The translations under genes were made by a program, and so were the position numbers. Shown one piece after another: positions 1 to 7,340 of a DNA stretch of 8,970 nt (its first letter is position 1; every line of letters starts with the position of its first letter). The DNA is taken from positions 1 through 8,970 of the forward strand of contig JAFYPY010000113.1 of NCBI GenBank assembly GCA_017547345.1. The letters are read 5' to 3'. This DNA comes from Bacillota bacterium (GTDB lineage: Bacteria > Bacillota_A > Clostridia > Peptostreptococcales > Anaerovoracaceae). A model generated the notes under the pieces. The model worked only from the letters and a program-made list of their open reading frames with translations. It was not told the origin of the DNA and did no database searches.

Positions 1-109
1 CGATTACCGCACCAGACTGAATGTGGCAAAAATGCCAAATTTTAGTTCCTTTTCCTATTGTAACATTGTCATCAACATAACTTGATTCGTGTACAAAGAA
101 TTCGCTCAT
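1..109 (-). CDS. WbpD/WlbB-like UDP-3-amino-uronic acid N-acetyltransferase, 3' part beyond the left edge
   Basis: Only the first 36 codons are in the window. The ATG at 109-107 overlaps the dehydrogenase stop (TAATG) and is preceded by GAGGTG at a spacing of 5. The peptide begins MSEFFVHESSYVDD, and NVTIGKGTKIWHFCHI (residues 15-30) is the hallmark opening of WbpD, WlbB and related 3-N-acetyltransferases with a hexapeptide beta-helix. WbpD acetylates the 3-amine of UDP-GlcNAc3NA after the 6-dehydrogenase, 3-dehydrogenase and aminotransferase steps. Finding it directly behind a WbpA-type dehydrogenase fits that pathway. Related acetyltransferases for dTDP-3-amino-sugars share the motif, so the substrate rests on context. 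Confidence 0.82.
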   Translation of the reverse strand, partial: MSEFFVHESSYVDDNVTIGKGTKIWHFCHIQSGAVI

Positions 110-1419
110 TATAGCACCTCAATATTATCTCTTGCTTCAACATCCTTCATAGCATTTCTAGTATCAAAGATAGCCTTAGCGTTCTTCTGAATCATTTCAT
201 AATCGAATACTGTGTGTGCAGCAGTGATTACTACTAAGTCATAGCTTGCAACAATGTCAGCATCAATCTTTTCGATACCATAATATTCCTTACCATGTTC
301 ACGGAAAGAAGGAATGAACGGATCGAAGAATTCAGTGTCAGCCCCTGCAGCTAATAATTTTTCGATTACATCGATAGCTGGTGACTCTCTGTAGTCATCA
401 ATATCATTCTTGTATGCAACACCAAGAACTAACACCTTGGAGCCATTTAATGCCTTCTTATGTCTATTTAGGATTGCCATAGCTCTTTCTACACAGTATT
501 CTGGCATTCTATCGTTTACCATCATTGAGCTTTCAATCATGGAAGTGTGGAATCCGTATTCTCTAGCCTTCCATGATAAGTAATATGGGTCAAGAGGAAT
601 GCAGTGACCACCTAAACCTGGGCCTGGGTAGAATGCCTGGAAACCATAAGGCTTAGTCTTAGCGGCATCTACTACTTCCCAGTAGTCGATTCCCATCTTA
701 TTACATAGGATAGCCATTTCGTTAGCTAAACCGATGTTGATGTTTCTGTAAGTGTTTTCTAGGATTTTTTCCATTTCAGCTACTGCTGGAGAGGATACTT
801 CATGTACATCACCTTCAAGTACTGCTCTATACATAGCAGCAATCACTTCTCTAGCGTCTTCGCCGATAGCACCTACTACTTTAGGTGTGTTCTTTGTCTT
901 AAACTGCTTGTTGCCTGGGTCTACTCTTTCTGGAGAGAAGCCTAAGTAGAAATCTTCTCCACACTTTAATCCAGAAGTTTCTAAGATTGGTTTTAATAAT
1001 TCCTCTGTAGTTCCTGGGTAAGTTGTAGATTCTAGTACAACCATAGTTCCCTTAGTTAAGTATTTTGCAATTTCTTCAGTTGAAGACTTAACATAGCTGA
1101 TGTCAGGCATCTGATGTGCATCAAGAGGTGTAGGAACGCAAATAGCGATAAAGTCCACATCCTTCACAAAGCTAAAATCTGTAGTTGCCTGTAACATACC
1201 TGCATCAACAATCTGCTTTAGTTCGTCGTCAACAACATCTCCGATATAGTTAACTCCATCGTTAACCATCTTTACTTTTGCATCCTGAACATCGAATCCA
1301 ATAGTCTTGAATCCTGCCTTTGCCTTTTCTACAGCAAGTGGTAAGCCTACATAACCTAATCCTACAACACCTACTGTTATATTTTTTTCTGCAATTTTCT
1401 TTAATAACATTTCTTTCAT
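109..1419 (-). CDS. wbpA: WbpA-type UDP-N-acetyl-D-glucosamine 6-dehydrogenase
   Basis: This 436-residue, full-length member of the UDP-glucose/GDP-mannose dehydrogenase family oxidises C6 of a UDP-sugar to a carboxylate in two NAD-dependent steps. The NAD loop GLGYVGLPLA lies at 20-29, CVPTP at 94-98, STTYPGTTEE at 131-140 and SPERVDPG at 162-169. ENTYRNINIGLANE (221-234) is the central helix of the HexNAc class. Catalytic Cys273 lies in GPGLGGHCIPLDPYYL. GVAYKNDIDDYRESPA (333-348) also fits WbpA/TviB rather than plain UDP-glucose dehydrogenase. The next gene is WbpD-like, which supports UDP-GlcNAc as substrate and a 2,3-diamino-uronic acid route. The start has AGAGGT 6 bases upstream. The stop shares one base with the next start. 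Confidence 0.93.
   Translation of the reverse strand: MKEMLLKKIAEKNITVGVVGLGYVGLPLAVEKAKAGFKTIGFDVQDAKVKMVNDGVNYIGDVVDDELKQIVDAGMLQATTDFSFVKDVDFIAICVPTPLDAHQMPDISYVKSSTEEIAKYLTKGTMVVLESTTYPGTTEELLKPILETSGLKCGEDFYLGFSPERVDPGNKQFKTKNTPKVVGAIGEDAREVIAAMYRAVLEGDVHEVSSPAVAEMEKILENTYRNINIGLANEMAILCNKMGIDYWEVVDAAKTKPYGFQAFYPGPGLGGHCIPLDPYYLSWKAREYGFHTSMIESSMMVNDRMPEYCVERAMAILNRHKKALNGSKVLVLGVAYKNDIDDYRESPAIDVIEKLLAAGADTEFFDPFIPSFREHGKEYYGIEKIDADIVASYDLVVITAAHTVFDYEMIQKNAKAIFDTRNAMKDVEARDNIEVL
115..120 (-). promoter_or_regulatory. Ribosome binding site for the WbpD-like gene, inside the dehydrogenase coding end
   Basis: Minus-strand GAGGTG forms the Glu-Val codons near the end of the dehydrogenase and lies 5 bases before the ATG at 109. 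Together with the TAATG stop/start overlap this points to translational coupling, and it supports the otherwise very short visible gene. Confidence 0.7.
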
Positions 1420-1434
1420 AATTACACCTCTAAT

Positions 1435-2340
1435 CTATCTAGCTCTAAGTTTTAAATCTGACATAAATTTATCATGTTCTATTGCGAAGTTACCTGTTAC
1501 CGCTTGTCCTGGTTCTACATCCTTAGATACGATTGCCCCCATATTGACTCTAGCATTGTCACCAATAGTTATACCGTTTCTCAGTATTGCTCCATAGCCA
1601 ATCCAGCAGTTTTCTCCTACCACAGTTCTTCCACCAATCCCTGCAAGGGCAACAATCATTGTGTTCTTTCCTACTTTTGCCCCATGAGAGATGTTGCAAA
1701 GCATGTCTATCTTACAATAATCACCTATTACAGTATCATCCCAAGGATAAAGGGCTTTGTTAACACCTGTATTACATAAGATTTCGACATTACTTCCTAT
1801 GATAGTCCCACCACAATGCTCTACTCCAAATATAGAATCGCCTTCTCTCTTAAACTCGAAATCAGGGTTTCCTATCTTAACTCCGGTTCTAATTATACAA
1901 TTATCACCGATAGTGGTGTTTTCTCTAATTACTACATATTCTTCAATAACTACATTGTCTCCAATGACTACATTGTTATCTGCTATGATTGCAGTTTCAT
2001 GTATCTTGCAGTTGCTTCCTATTACAGTTTTTGTTTGTTTTCTTGCATAAGGTTCTACCTTAGATAACGCGTTATGCAGTTTGAAGAAAACAATACGAGG
2101 AGCATCTACAAGACATAATCCTCTTTTCTCACCTTGTAAAGCTTCGGCGTATTCCTTTTTTGTTATAATCATTTTAACATCTTCTGGAATATCTTTTGCG
2201 AAGTCGAGGTTGTCGATAAAAGTGCACTTTGTGCTTCCGGTCCTAGAACCTACTAGGCCCAGTGTTTCAAATTCATGCTCATTTAGTATCTCAAATCTGT
2301 ATTCATCAAGATACTTAGGCAACAATTGGCTTAGTATCAT
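1435..2340 (-). CDS. LpxD-like acyltransferase (left-handed beta-helix)
   Basis: This 301-residue protein resembles LpxD in both of its parts. Residues about 38-95 look like the LpxD N-terminal domain (FIDNLDFAKDI, MIITKKEYAEAL, LVDAPRIVFFKLHNAL). From about residue 104 hexapeptide repeats build the beta-helix. IGNPDFEF (156-163) stands at the IGsDGFGF position, and IDMLCNISHGAKVG (211-224) matches the catalytic block, with His219 as the likely base. LpxD moves an (R)-3-hydroxyacyl group from ACP to the 2-amine of a UDP-glucosamine. It is shorter than a typical LpxD and lacks the long C-terminal helical tail that recognises ACP, so a CoA donor is possible. In this polysaccharide operon it probably acylates a sugar amine or hydroxyl rather than making lipid A. 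The start has AGAGGAG 7 bases upstream, inside the end of the glycosyltransferase gene. Confidence 0.85.
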   Translation of the reverse strand: MILSQLLPKYLDEYRFEILNEHEFETLGLVGSRTGSTKCTFIDNLDFAKDIPEDVKMIITKKEYAEALQGEKRGLCLVDAPRIVFFKLHNALSKVEPYARKQTKTVIGSNCKIHETAIIADNNVVIGDNVVIEEYVVIRENTTIGDNCIIRTGVKIGNPDFEFKREGDSIFGVEHCGGTIIGSNVEILCNTGVNKALYPWDDTVIGDYCKIDMLCNISHGAKVGKNTMIVALAGIGGRTVVGENCWIGYGAILRNGITIGDNARVNMGAIVSKDVEPGQAVTGNFAIEHDKFMSDLKLRAR

Positions 2341-2344
2341 ATAA

Positions 2345-3607
2345 TTACTCCTCTTTTACTTCCTTCATTATTTCATATAGCTTGCTCGTCAACTTTTCAA
2401 AATCAAAGTCTCTAGCAGCAGTTTTAGCATTTTCACAATATGTTTTGTACTCATCTTGTGACAATGCCTTTATTTTTAAGATGCCTTCGTAGATTGGTGT
2501 AATACTATCGTCTTCAACCACCACTCCACAATTATATTTCAATATGTTGTCATAATTTGCCTTTATGTTTGATAGAATTGGCTTGCCTGATGCCATATAG
2601 TCAAATAGTTTATTCAAACTAAGCCCATATTGGTTAAGCGAATCCGGTTCTCCAACAAATATATTCAAATCTGCCCTCTCAAGTATAGAGGCAACATATT
2701 TTTTTTCAACTCTGCTCCTGAAGTGAACATTATTTAGGCCGTGCTTTTCACACTCCAGAATCAGCTCTTCTTTTTCGGTTCCGTCGCCATATATTATAAA
2801 AGATACGTCTTCTATTCCGTCTTCATGAAGTTTTTTTGCAGCCTCGACGAGCATCCATACGCAATTAACTCTTCTAACGGATCCTGTATATACAACTTTG
2901 AATGTATCTTTTCTGTCTAATTCTTCATCTTCTATGATATTGTTTTTCTTGTCGTATTCAAAACGCTCTAAATCGACACCATTGTTGATATATCTCACCT
3001 TGTCTAAGTCGATTTTGCCACCGCTTGATGTATCCCAGCCTTTACTTTTGATGTAGTCAGCCCCACCTTCAAAGGTAAAGATGATTCTGTCAGCTTTCGT
3101 ATATATCCAGCGCTCAAGTCCATATAATATCTTAATTATAGGGTTGTTTCTTGAAATGCTCGTATACTCTACAATGCTTTCCGGCCACAAGTCTCGAATC
3201 TCTACTATTGTAGGAATTTTTCTCTTCCTTGCAAACAGTATTGCCATACCTGTAGCAAACAACTCCGGTGACGAAGCATATATAACGTCAGGCTTTTCTT
3301 TTTTATAAAACTGTCTTAAAGTCCTCAGAGTATTCAACGGGAACTGAATAAAGGAAAAGATTCTAGCAAGCCCATTCCCCTTATAATTTGAAGTCTTTAT
3401 AAATGTATATTCAACTTCGTCACACAGTTTTTCTAAATAAAGATTACCGTCCTCTATAAAATTAAGGTCAGTATTATGGATTTTGCTCGATGAGAAAATC
3501 CTTGTCTCTACCCCATGTTTCTTTAGGATATTACTAAAATAGTAATGTCTACTTAATCCTCCGAAAGCCGGTGGTATAGCATAGTGATTAACAATCCAAA
3601 CTTTCAT
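2345..3607 (-). CDS. WbuB-like GT4 (GT-B) glycosyltransferase
   Basis: This 420-residue protein has the two Rossmann halves of a GT4 retaining transferase. The N-terminal half opens MKVWIVNHYAIPPAFGG and contains VEIRDLWPES (135-144), typical of WbuB-like members. The C-terminal nucleotide-sugar half contains NNGVD (208-212), YTGSVRRVN (240-248), IYGDGTE (272-278) and LSLNKLFDYMASGKPIL (329-345), which stands where most GT4 enzymes have the EX7E motif. No membrane segment is obvious, so it probably works at the inner membrane face. It would add the second sugar to the lipid-linked residue placed by the phosphoglycosyl transferase 6 bases upstream. Donor and linkage cannot be read. The gene looks more AT-rich than the operon's outer genes. 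Confidence 0.92.
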   Translation of the reverse strand: MKVWIVNHYAIPPAFGGLSRHYYFSNILKKHGVETRIFSSSKIHNTDLNFIEDGNLYLEKLCDEVEYTFIKTSNYKGNGLARIFSFIQFPLNTLRTLRQFYKKEKPDVIYASSPELFATGMAILFARKRKIPTIVEIRDLWPESIVEYTSISRNNPIIKILYGLERWIYTKADRIIFTFEGGADYIKSKGWDTSSGGKIDLDKVRYINNGVDLERFEYDKKNNIIEDEELDRKDTFKVVYTGSVRRVNCVWMLVEAAKKLHEDGIEDVSFIIYGDGTEKEELILECEKHGLNNVHFRSRVEKKYVASILERADLNIFVGEPDSLNQYGLSLNKLFDYMASGKPILSNIKANYDNILKYNCGVVVEDDSITPIYEGILKIKALSQDEYKTYCENAKTAARDFDFEKLTSKLYEIMKEVKEE

Positions 3608-3613
3608 AAAAAA

Positions 3614-4297
3614 CTACCTCAAAACTGCCAAAACAGTTTTTATCATTAACATAATATCTTCAAAGAAACTGAATTCCTTTAGATATTCTAAATTATATTT
3701 CATTTTTTCAGGAAGAACTTTTTCCACATAAGCCTTGTCCACATCCTCTTCGTCTGCTAATAGCTCTGCTTCATCCTTAAACATGATGCTCGCCTTTGAT
3801 GTTACTCCAGCAGGCAAAAGTAAAGTAGCCTTCATCTCGTCCGTATATGCACTTACGTATTTAACAGCTTCAGGCCTTGTTCCTACAAAAGACATAGTCC
3901 CGGCAAACACATTAAATAACTGTGGAAGTTCATCAAGTCTGCAGTCTCTTATTTTTCTACCCACTCTCGTAATTCTAGGATCGCCGTCTACGGTCACATG
4001 AGTTCCGATCTGGTCTGCCCTATCTACCATAGTTCTGAACTTGCAAACTCTAAACACCTTGCCATACTGCGTAACTCTCTCCTGTCTATAAATAGCCGGA
4101 CCTTTTGAGTCCATTTTGATTATAATAGCTATTACAGCTAATATCGGAGAAAGACAGACTATCATAATTGCAGAAACCACAATATCAAAGATACGCTTTA
4201 CCACAAGGCTAAATTTCTTCTTGCTCAATAATTCGTAGTATTCCTTAACCGTTTCGTTTTTTAGTTCTTCAGGTATATTATCCCAACTTGGTATCAT
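3614..4297 (-). CDS. PglC/WcaJ-type phosphoglycosyl transferase (initiating undecaprenyl-phosphate sugar transferase)
   Basis: This 227-residue protein is a small monotopic phosphoglycosyl transferase. A basic, roughly 35-residue N-terminal extension precedes the re-entrant membrane helix (about 36-61), which contains the Ser-Pro break at 50-51. KFRTM (86-90) and the catalytic Asp-Glu dyad at 122-123 in CRLDELPQ follow, then SFVGTRPE (136-143). It moves a sugar-1-phosphate from a UDP-sugar to undecaprenyl phosphate at the cytoplasmic face, starting the repeat unit. The length fits PglC and the core of WcaJ without the extra N-terminal helices. Overlap with the aminotransferase gene by 20 bases, with an AAGGAAG ribosome binding site inside that gene, suggests coupled translation. 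It also suggests that the amino-sugar made here is its substrate, which is inference. Confidence 0.95.
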   Translation of the reverse strand: MIPSWDNIPEELKNETVKEYYELLSKKKFSLVVKRIFDIVVSAIMIVCLSPILAVIAIIIKMDSKGPAIYRQERVTQYGKVFRVCKFRTMVDRADQIGTHVTVDGDPRITRVGRKIRDCRLDELPQLFNVFAGTMSFVGTRPEAVKYVSAYTDEMKATLLLPAGVTSKASIMFKDEAELLADEEDVDKAYVEKVLPEKMKYNLEYLKEFSFFEDIMLMIKTVLAVLR

Positions 4298-5486
4298 TTA
4301 GTACTTCCTTCATTTCTTTACATATATACTCAACTTCTTCGTCAGTAAGCTTCGTATGAAGTGGCATGCTTATTTCGTTTTCGTACATAGCATATGCGTT
4401 TGGATAGTCGTTAATGTCGAATCCCAAATTCTTATATGCGGTTAAAAGTGGCAATGGTTTATAATGAACGTTGGTAGCCACGCCTTTTTCTGCCATCTTT
4501 GTTATAATTGCAGATCTTTCTTCTGCTGTTATTCCAGGAACTCTCAATAGATATAAGTGTCCGCTGGACTGACAGTCTTCGTCAAAATGTACAAGAGGTT
4601 TAAGTCCTAATGGTAAGAATGTCGCATCATACTTTTCGATAATTTCTTTTCTTCTTGCAAGCAATCCTTCGTATCTTTCCATCTGCTTTAATCCAATAGC
4701 TGCTGATACATCTGTCATGTTACACTTAAATGCAGGATACAAAATATCATACTCCCATGCTCCGATTTGTGTCTTAGCAAGAGCGTCTTTGCTCTGTCCA
4801 TGAAGAGATGCAAGCATATATTCTTTGTATAACCATTCGTTATCAAGACCGTCTAAATCTCTCCATGTAACAGCTCCACCTTCTGCTGTAGTAAAGTTCT
4901 TAACAGCATGGAAACTGAAAGATGTGAAGTCAGCCACAGAGCCACTCATCTTGCCTTTTCGTTTAGCGCCAAATCCATGAGCAGAGTCTGCTAAAACGAT
5001 TACTCTGCCAAATAATTTTTGGATGTCTGATGACGGTGTGAAAATATTTTTCTTGCTTTCAATAACATCAAAAATCTTGTCATAGTTGCACATTCTTCCG
5101 CCAATATCTACAGGCATGATTACCTTTGTTTTTTCAGTAATCGCTTCTGCCAATTTATCATAATTCATCTCAAAGGATTCACCGTCAGTGTCGACCAAAA
5201 CAATTTTTGCTCCAACATGATTGATAACAGAAGCAGTCGCTGTGTAAGTATATGCAGAGGTAATTACTTCATCTCCTGGGCCTATACCTAAAATTCTTAA
5301 TGTCAACTCCATAGCAGCAGTTGCTGAATTTAGGCAAACCGCCTTTGATGTACCAGAATATTCTGCTACTTTTCTTTCTAATTCTTTTGTTCTTGGACCT
5401 GTTGTAATCCAGCCTGAACGTAACGCTTCTACAACTTCGTTAATCTCTAATTCAGTAATGTCCGGTGGTGAAAAAGGTATATTCAT
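4278..5486 (-). CDS. DegT/DnrJ/EryC1/StrS-family PLP sugar aminotransferase
   Basis: This 402-residue protein opens with IPFSPPDITELEINEV and SGWITTGP, the standard start of nucleotide-sugar aminotransferases such as ArnB, PseC and PglE. The phosphate-binding NSATAAM lies at 53-59. Asp167 in LADSAHG contacts the PLP ring nitrogen, and Lys196 in SFHAVKNFTTAEGG should form the Schiff base. The C-terminal HYKPLPLLTAYK is the usual substrate-side motif. Compared with PglE there is an insertion of roughly 16 residues at about 145-160 (KNIFTPSSDIQKLFG), apparently a subgroup mark. It most likely aminates the 4-keto sugar made by the PglF-like enzyme, using glutamate. A role as WbpE-type 3-aminotransferase for the uronic acid branch is the alternative. 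The ribosome binding site AAGGAG lies 8 bases upstream, and the 3' end overlaps the next gene by 20 bases. Confidence 0.94.
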   Translation of the reverse strand: MNIPFSPPDITELEINEVVEALRSGWITTGPRTKELERKVAEYSGTSKAVCLNSATAAMELTLRILGIGPGDEVITSAYTYTATASVINHVGAKIVLVDTDGESFEMNYDKLAEAITEKTKVIMPVDIGGRMCNYDKIFDVIESKKNIFTPSSDIQKLFGRVIVLADSAHGFGAKRKGKMSGSVADFTSFSFHAVKNFTTAEGGAVTWRDLDGLDNEWLYKEYMLASLHGQSKDALAKTQIGAWEYDILYPAFKCNMTDVSAAIGLKQMERYEGLLARRKEIIEKYDATFLPLGLKPLVHFDEDCQSSGHLYLLRVPGITAEERSAIITKMAEKGVATNVHYKPLPLLTAYKNLGFDINDYPNAYAMYENEISMPLHTKLTDEEVEYICKEMKEVLNDTKLG

Positions 5487-5500
5487 ACTTAATCTCCTTT

Positions 5501-6652
5501 TTAATGTATTTTTTTTGTTACTTCTTCAATTGATTGATATAGAGAATCAAAATCTGTTGCTCTAACTATAAAGAAACCTTCTCTATCTCTGCTTGATAAT
5601 ATTTCTTTGTTTTCTATTCTGTTTATAAATATTCTTTCTAGTTTTGTAATTACTTTTGATGTTAAGTTGATTGAATGCTCGTAGCTAAAATATCTAATAG
5701 CTGAACAATTGTGCTCATTAATATAATCCGGTAACGGCTCGTTAGCTGCGCATAAAACAGTTGCTCTAACCATATCATAGCCTGTTGATAGCGGAACCAA
5801 ATCAGTTGCTATATAATCTCCACCTAATCTCGCACCTAACTCAACAATCTTTGCACCCTTATCTGTTACTTTTATTTCAACATGTGCAGGACCCTTGTCT
5901 ATGCCTAGTGCCTTCGTTGCTGCAACGGCAACATTCTTAATGTCCTTTAACATCTCGTCCGGTAATGCTGATGGCTGTGTATGCCCCATCTCAACGAAGT
6001 GAGGTGCTCCGGTCGTGATTTTGTCAGTAACTTGAATAACTTTTGGTTCTCCTTCATAAACAAAAATCTCAACGCTTACTTCAGGTCCCACCATATATTC
6101 TTCTACAAGGACTACACCATCTAGAGTGTTTTCTCTTGCATACTCATATGCAAGTTCGGCATCCTTATGATTATTAACTAGCGTTATTCCTCTACTTCCA
6201 GAGTTATCTGATGGTTTTACAATAAACGGATAGTCGAACTTCATTATGTTTTGTTCAAATTCCGTCTTGGACGTACATACCGCAAATTCAGGGATAGGAA
6301 CATTGTTTTCTTTTAATGCCATTCTCATCTTAGCTTTGTTAGTGGCCTTTATGGAAGTATCATAAGAAATTGTGTTTAGTCCTAGTTTTTCACCAACCCT
6401 TGCAACAACTGTCATAGGTCTATCACTACAAATAGTTAAAATTCCATCGATTTTTTCTTCTGTCGCAACTTCCAAAACCTTTTCATAATCTAGTGTGCTA
6501 ACAACATAGACTTTGTCTGCGATTTCGAACCCAGCTGCATTTGGGTCGTAGTCTACAGCAAGTGACTCAAAGCCAAGTTTCTTGCAACATTCAATGGCAG
6601 GAACTTGGAGTTCACTGGCGCCCAATATCATTATTTTTTTCTTTCTACTCAT
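5501..6652 (-). CDS. ATP-grasp carboxylate-amine ligase-like enzyme
   Basis: With the start chosen at 6652 (MSRKKK) the protein has 383 residues; the upstream ATG at 6661 touches its ribosome binding site and is rejected. The order is that of ATP-grasp ligases. An N-terminal Rossmann-like pre-ATP domain begins KKIMILGASELQ. The ATP-grasp domain has FIVKPSDNSGSRGI (about 143-156), the VLVEEYMVGPEVSVE segment (about 181-195) and the Mg/phosphate-binding VELGARLGGD (about 270-279). A C-terminal LAL-like domain follows. The family joins a carboxylate, activated as acyl phosphate, to an amine. Inside a 4-amino-sugar operon the plausible acceptor is the sugar amine and the donor an amino acid or other small acid, but neither substrate can be read from sequence. 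PurK/PurT housekeeping roles are unlikely, because no purine genes are near. It lies 28 bases after the NeuD-like gene and 14 before the aminotransferase. Confidence 0.88.
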   Translation of the reverse strand: MSRKKKIMILGASELQVPAIECCKKLGFESLAVDYDPNAAGFEIADKVYVVSTLDYEKVLEVATEEKIDGILTICSDRPMTVVARVGEKLGLNTISYDTSIKATNKAKMRMALKENNVPIPEFAVCTSKTEFEQNIMKFDYPFIVKPSDNSGSRGITLVNNHKDAELAYEYARENTLDGVVLVEEYMVGPEVSVEIFVYEGEPKVIQVTDKITTGAPHFVEMGHTQPSALPDEMLKDIKNVAVAATKALGIDKGPAHVEIKVTDKGAKIVELGARLGGDYIATDLVPLSTGYDMVRATVLCAANEPLPDYINEHNCSAIRYFSYEHSINLTSKVITKLERIFINRIENKEILSSRDREGFFIVRATDFDSLYQSIEEVTKKIH

Positions 6653-6661
6653 TATTTGCAT

Positions 6662-6668
6662 ACCTCAA
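6662..6668 (-). promoter_or_regulatory. Ribosome binding site that decides the start of the ATP-grasp gene
   Basis: Minus-strand TTGAGGT directly abuts an ATG at 6661, leaving no spacer, but lies 9 bases before a second in-frame ATG at 6652. The second ATG therefore fits normal initiation, and the first three codons of the longest frame (Met-Gln-Ile) are probably not translated. Confidence 0.7.
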
Positions 6669-6680
6669 GCAATTTGACTT

Positions 6681-7340
6681 CTAAATAAAATCTGTGCTTT
6701 TTTTGCCTTCTAGCACAACTGATCTTGCTGGAACAACTACGTCGTACGGATTAGTATCTTTAGATACATAACATCCCGCGCCTACAAGAGTGTACTCTGC
6801 AAGCTTGCCTCCGTCTTTTACAGTTGCATGATTGCCCAAGAAACAACTTTCGCCAACAGTTACATTGCCTGCGATCATAGAAACTGCTGCAAAGTGGTTA
6901 TGATTTCCTACATCTGTATTATGTCCAATAACAACGCCGCCCCAAATAATAATATTGCTTCCTATGCGTGCATTAGGCTCAAACATAACATTTTCCATAA
7001 TAATGTTTGCATCTCCCATTTCTGTGTTATGAATAACTGCAGTAGGATGAATAAAATTAGGTAATCTATATCCCATTTCTTTAACTTTATAATATAGACG
7101 CTTTCTATTATCATTCATTTTTTGATATCCCACGGCCAAAACAATTTCATATTCTGAAGGCGGAAACATCTCTTTTAATTTGCTCATATGTATATATGGC
7201 TTTCCAGCATGCATTTTTCCGTCGCCCTCAACAAATTCATCTGCAAATCCTACGATTTCCCAATCTGTGAATGTGTTGATGTAGTATGATAATGTTTCAG
7301 AATAATTTCCGTTACCTATAAGAACAATTTTTTTAGACAT
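6681..7340 (-). CDS. NeuD/PglD-family sugar O/N-acyltransferase (Rossmann-like cap plus left-handed beta-helix)
   Basis: This 219-residue protein has the two-part build of PglD and NeuD. Residues 1-95 form a Rossmann-like sugar-nucleotide domain beginning KKIVLIGNGN. From about residue 97 hexapeptide repeats follow (FIHPTAVIHNTEMGD, MFEPNARIGSN, VVIGHNTDVGNHNHFA, AGNVTVGESCFLGN). His140 in VIGHN aligns by eye with the catalytic His of this family, and VVVPARSV near the end resembles the usual GvPA tail. PglD acetylates the C4 amine of UDP-4-amino-sugars using acetyl-CoA, a job that fits the dehydratase and aminotransferase nearby. One oddity is that the N-terminal loop reads GNGNYSE instead of the usual GAGGHxK/A. 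Given the neighbouring hydratase, a longer or hydroxylated acyl donor is possible, which is inference. The start at 7340 has a weak TAGGA site. Confidence 0.88.
   Translation of the reverse strand: MSKKIVLIGNGNYSETLSYYINTFTDWEIVGFADEFVEGDGKMHAGKPYIHMSKLKEMFPPSEYEIVLAVGYQKMNDNRKRLYYKVKEMGYRLPNFIHPTAVIHNTEMGDANIIMENVMFEPNARIGSNIIIWGGVVIGHNTDVGNHNHFAAVSMIAGNVTVGESCFLGNHATVKDGGKLAEYTLVGAGCYVSKDTNPYDVVVPARSVVLEGKKSTDFI

Noticed and set aside
752..2344. Plus-strand open frames of 65 to 101 codons at 752-949, 1474-1779, 1757-2050, 1816-2067 and 2081-2344
   Set aside because: They lie antisense to the dehydrogenase and LpxD-like genes, show no known motif, and arise because the minus-strand codon bias leaves few stops on the other strand.
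3081..4001. Plus-strand open frames at 3081-3308 and 3735-4001
   Set aside because: They are antisense to the well-supported glycosyltransferase and phosphoglycosyl transferase genes, and their serine-rich or hydrophobic translations have no recognisable domain.
3941..4297. Phosphoglycosyl transferase as a truncated WcaJ that lost its N-terminal helices
   Set aside because: It is complete for the small PglC-like class, with its own ribosome binding site, an N-terminal extension and the re-entrant helix all present.
6828..7064. Plus-strand 78-codon open frame rich in Cys, Asn and Ile
   Set aside because: It is an antisense shadow of the hexapeptide repeats of the NeuD-like gene.
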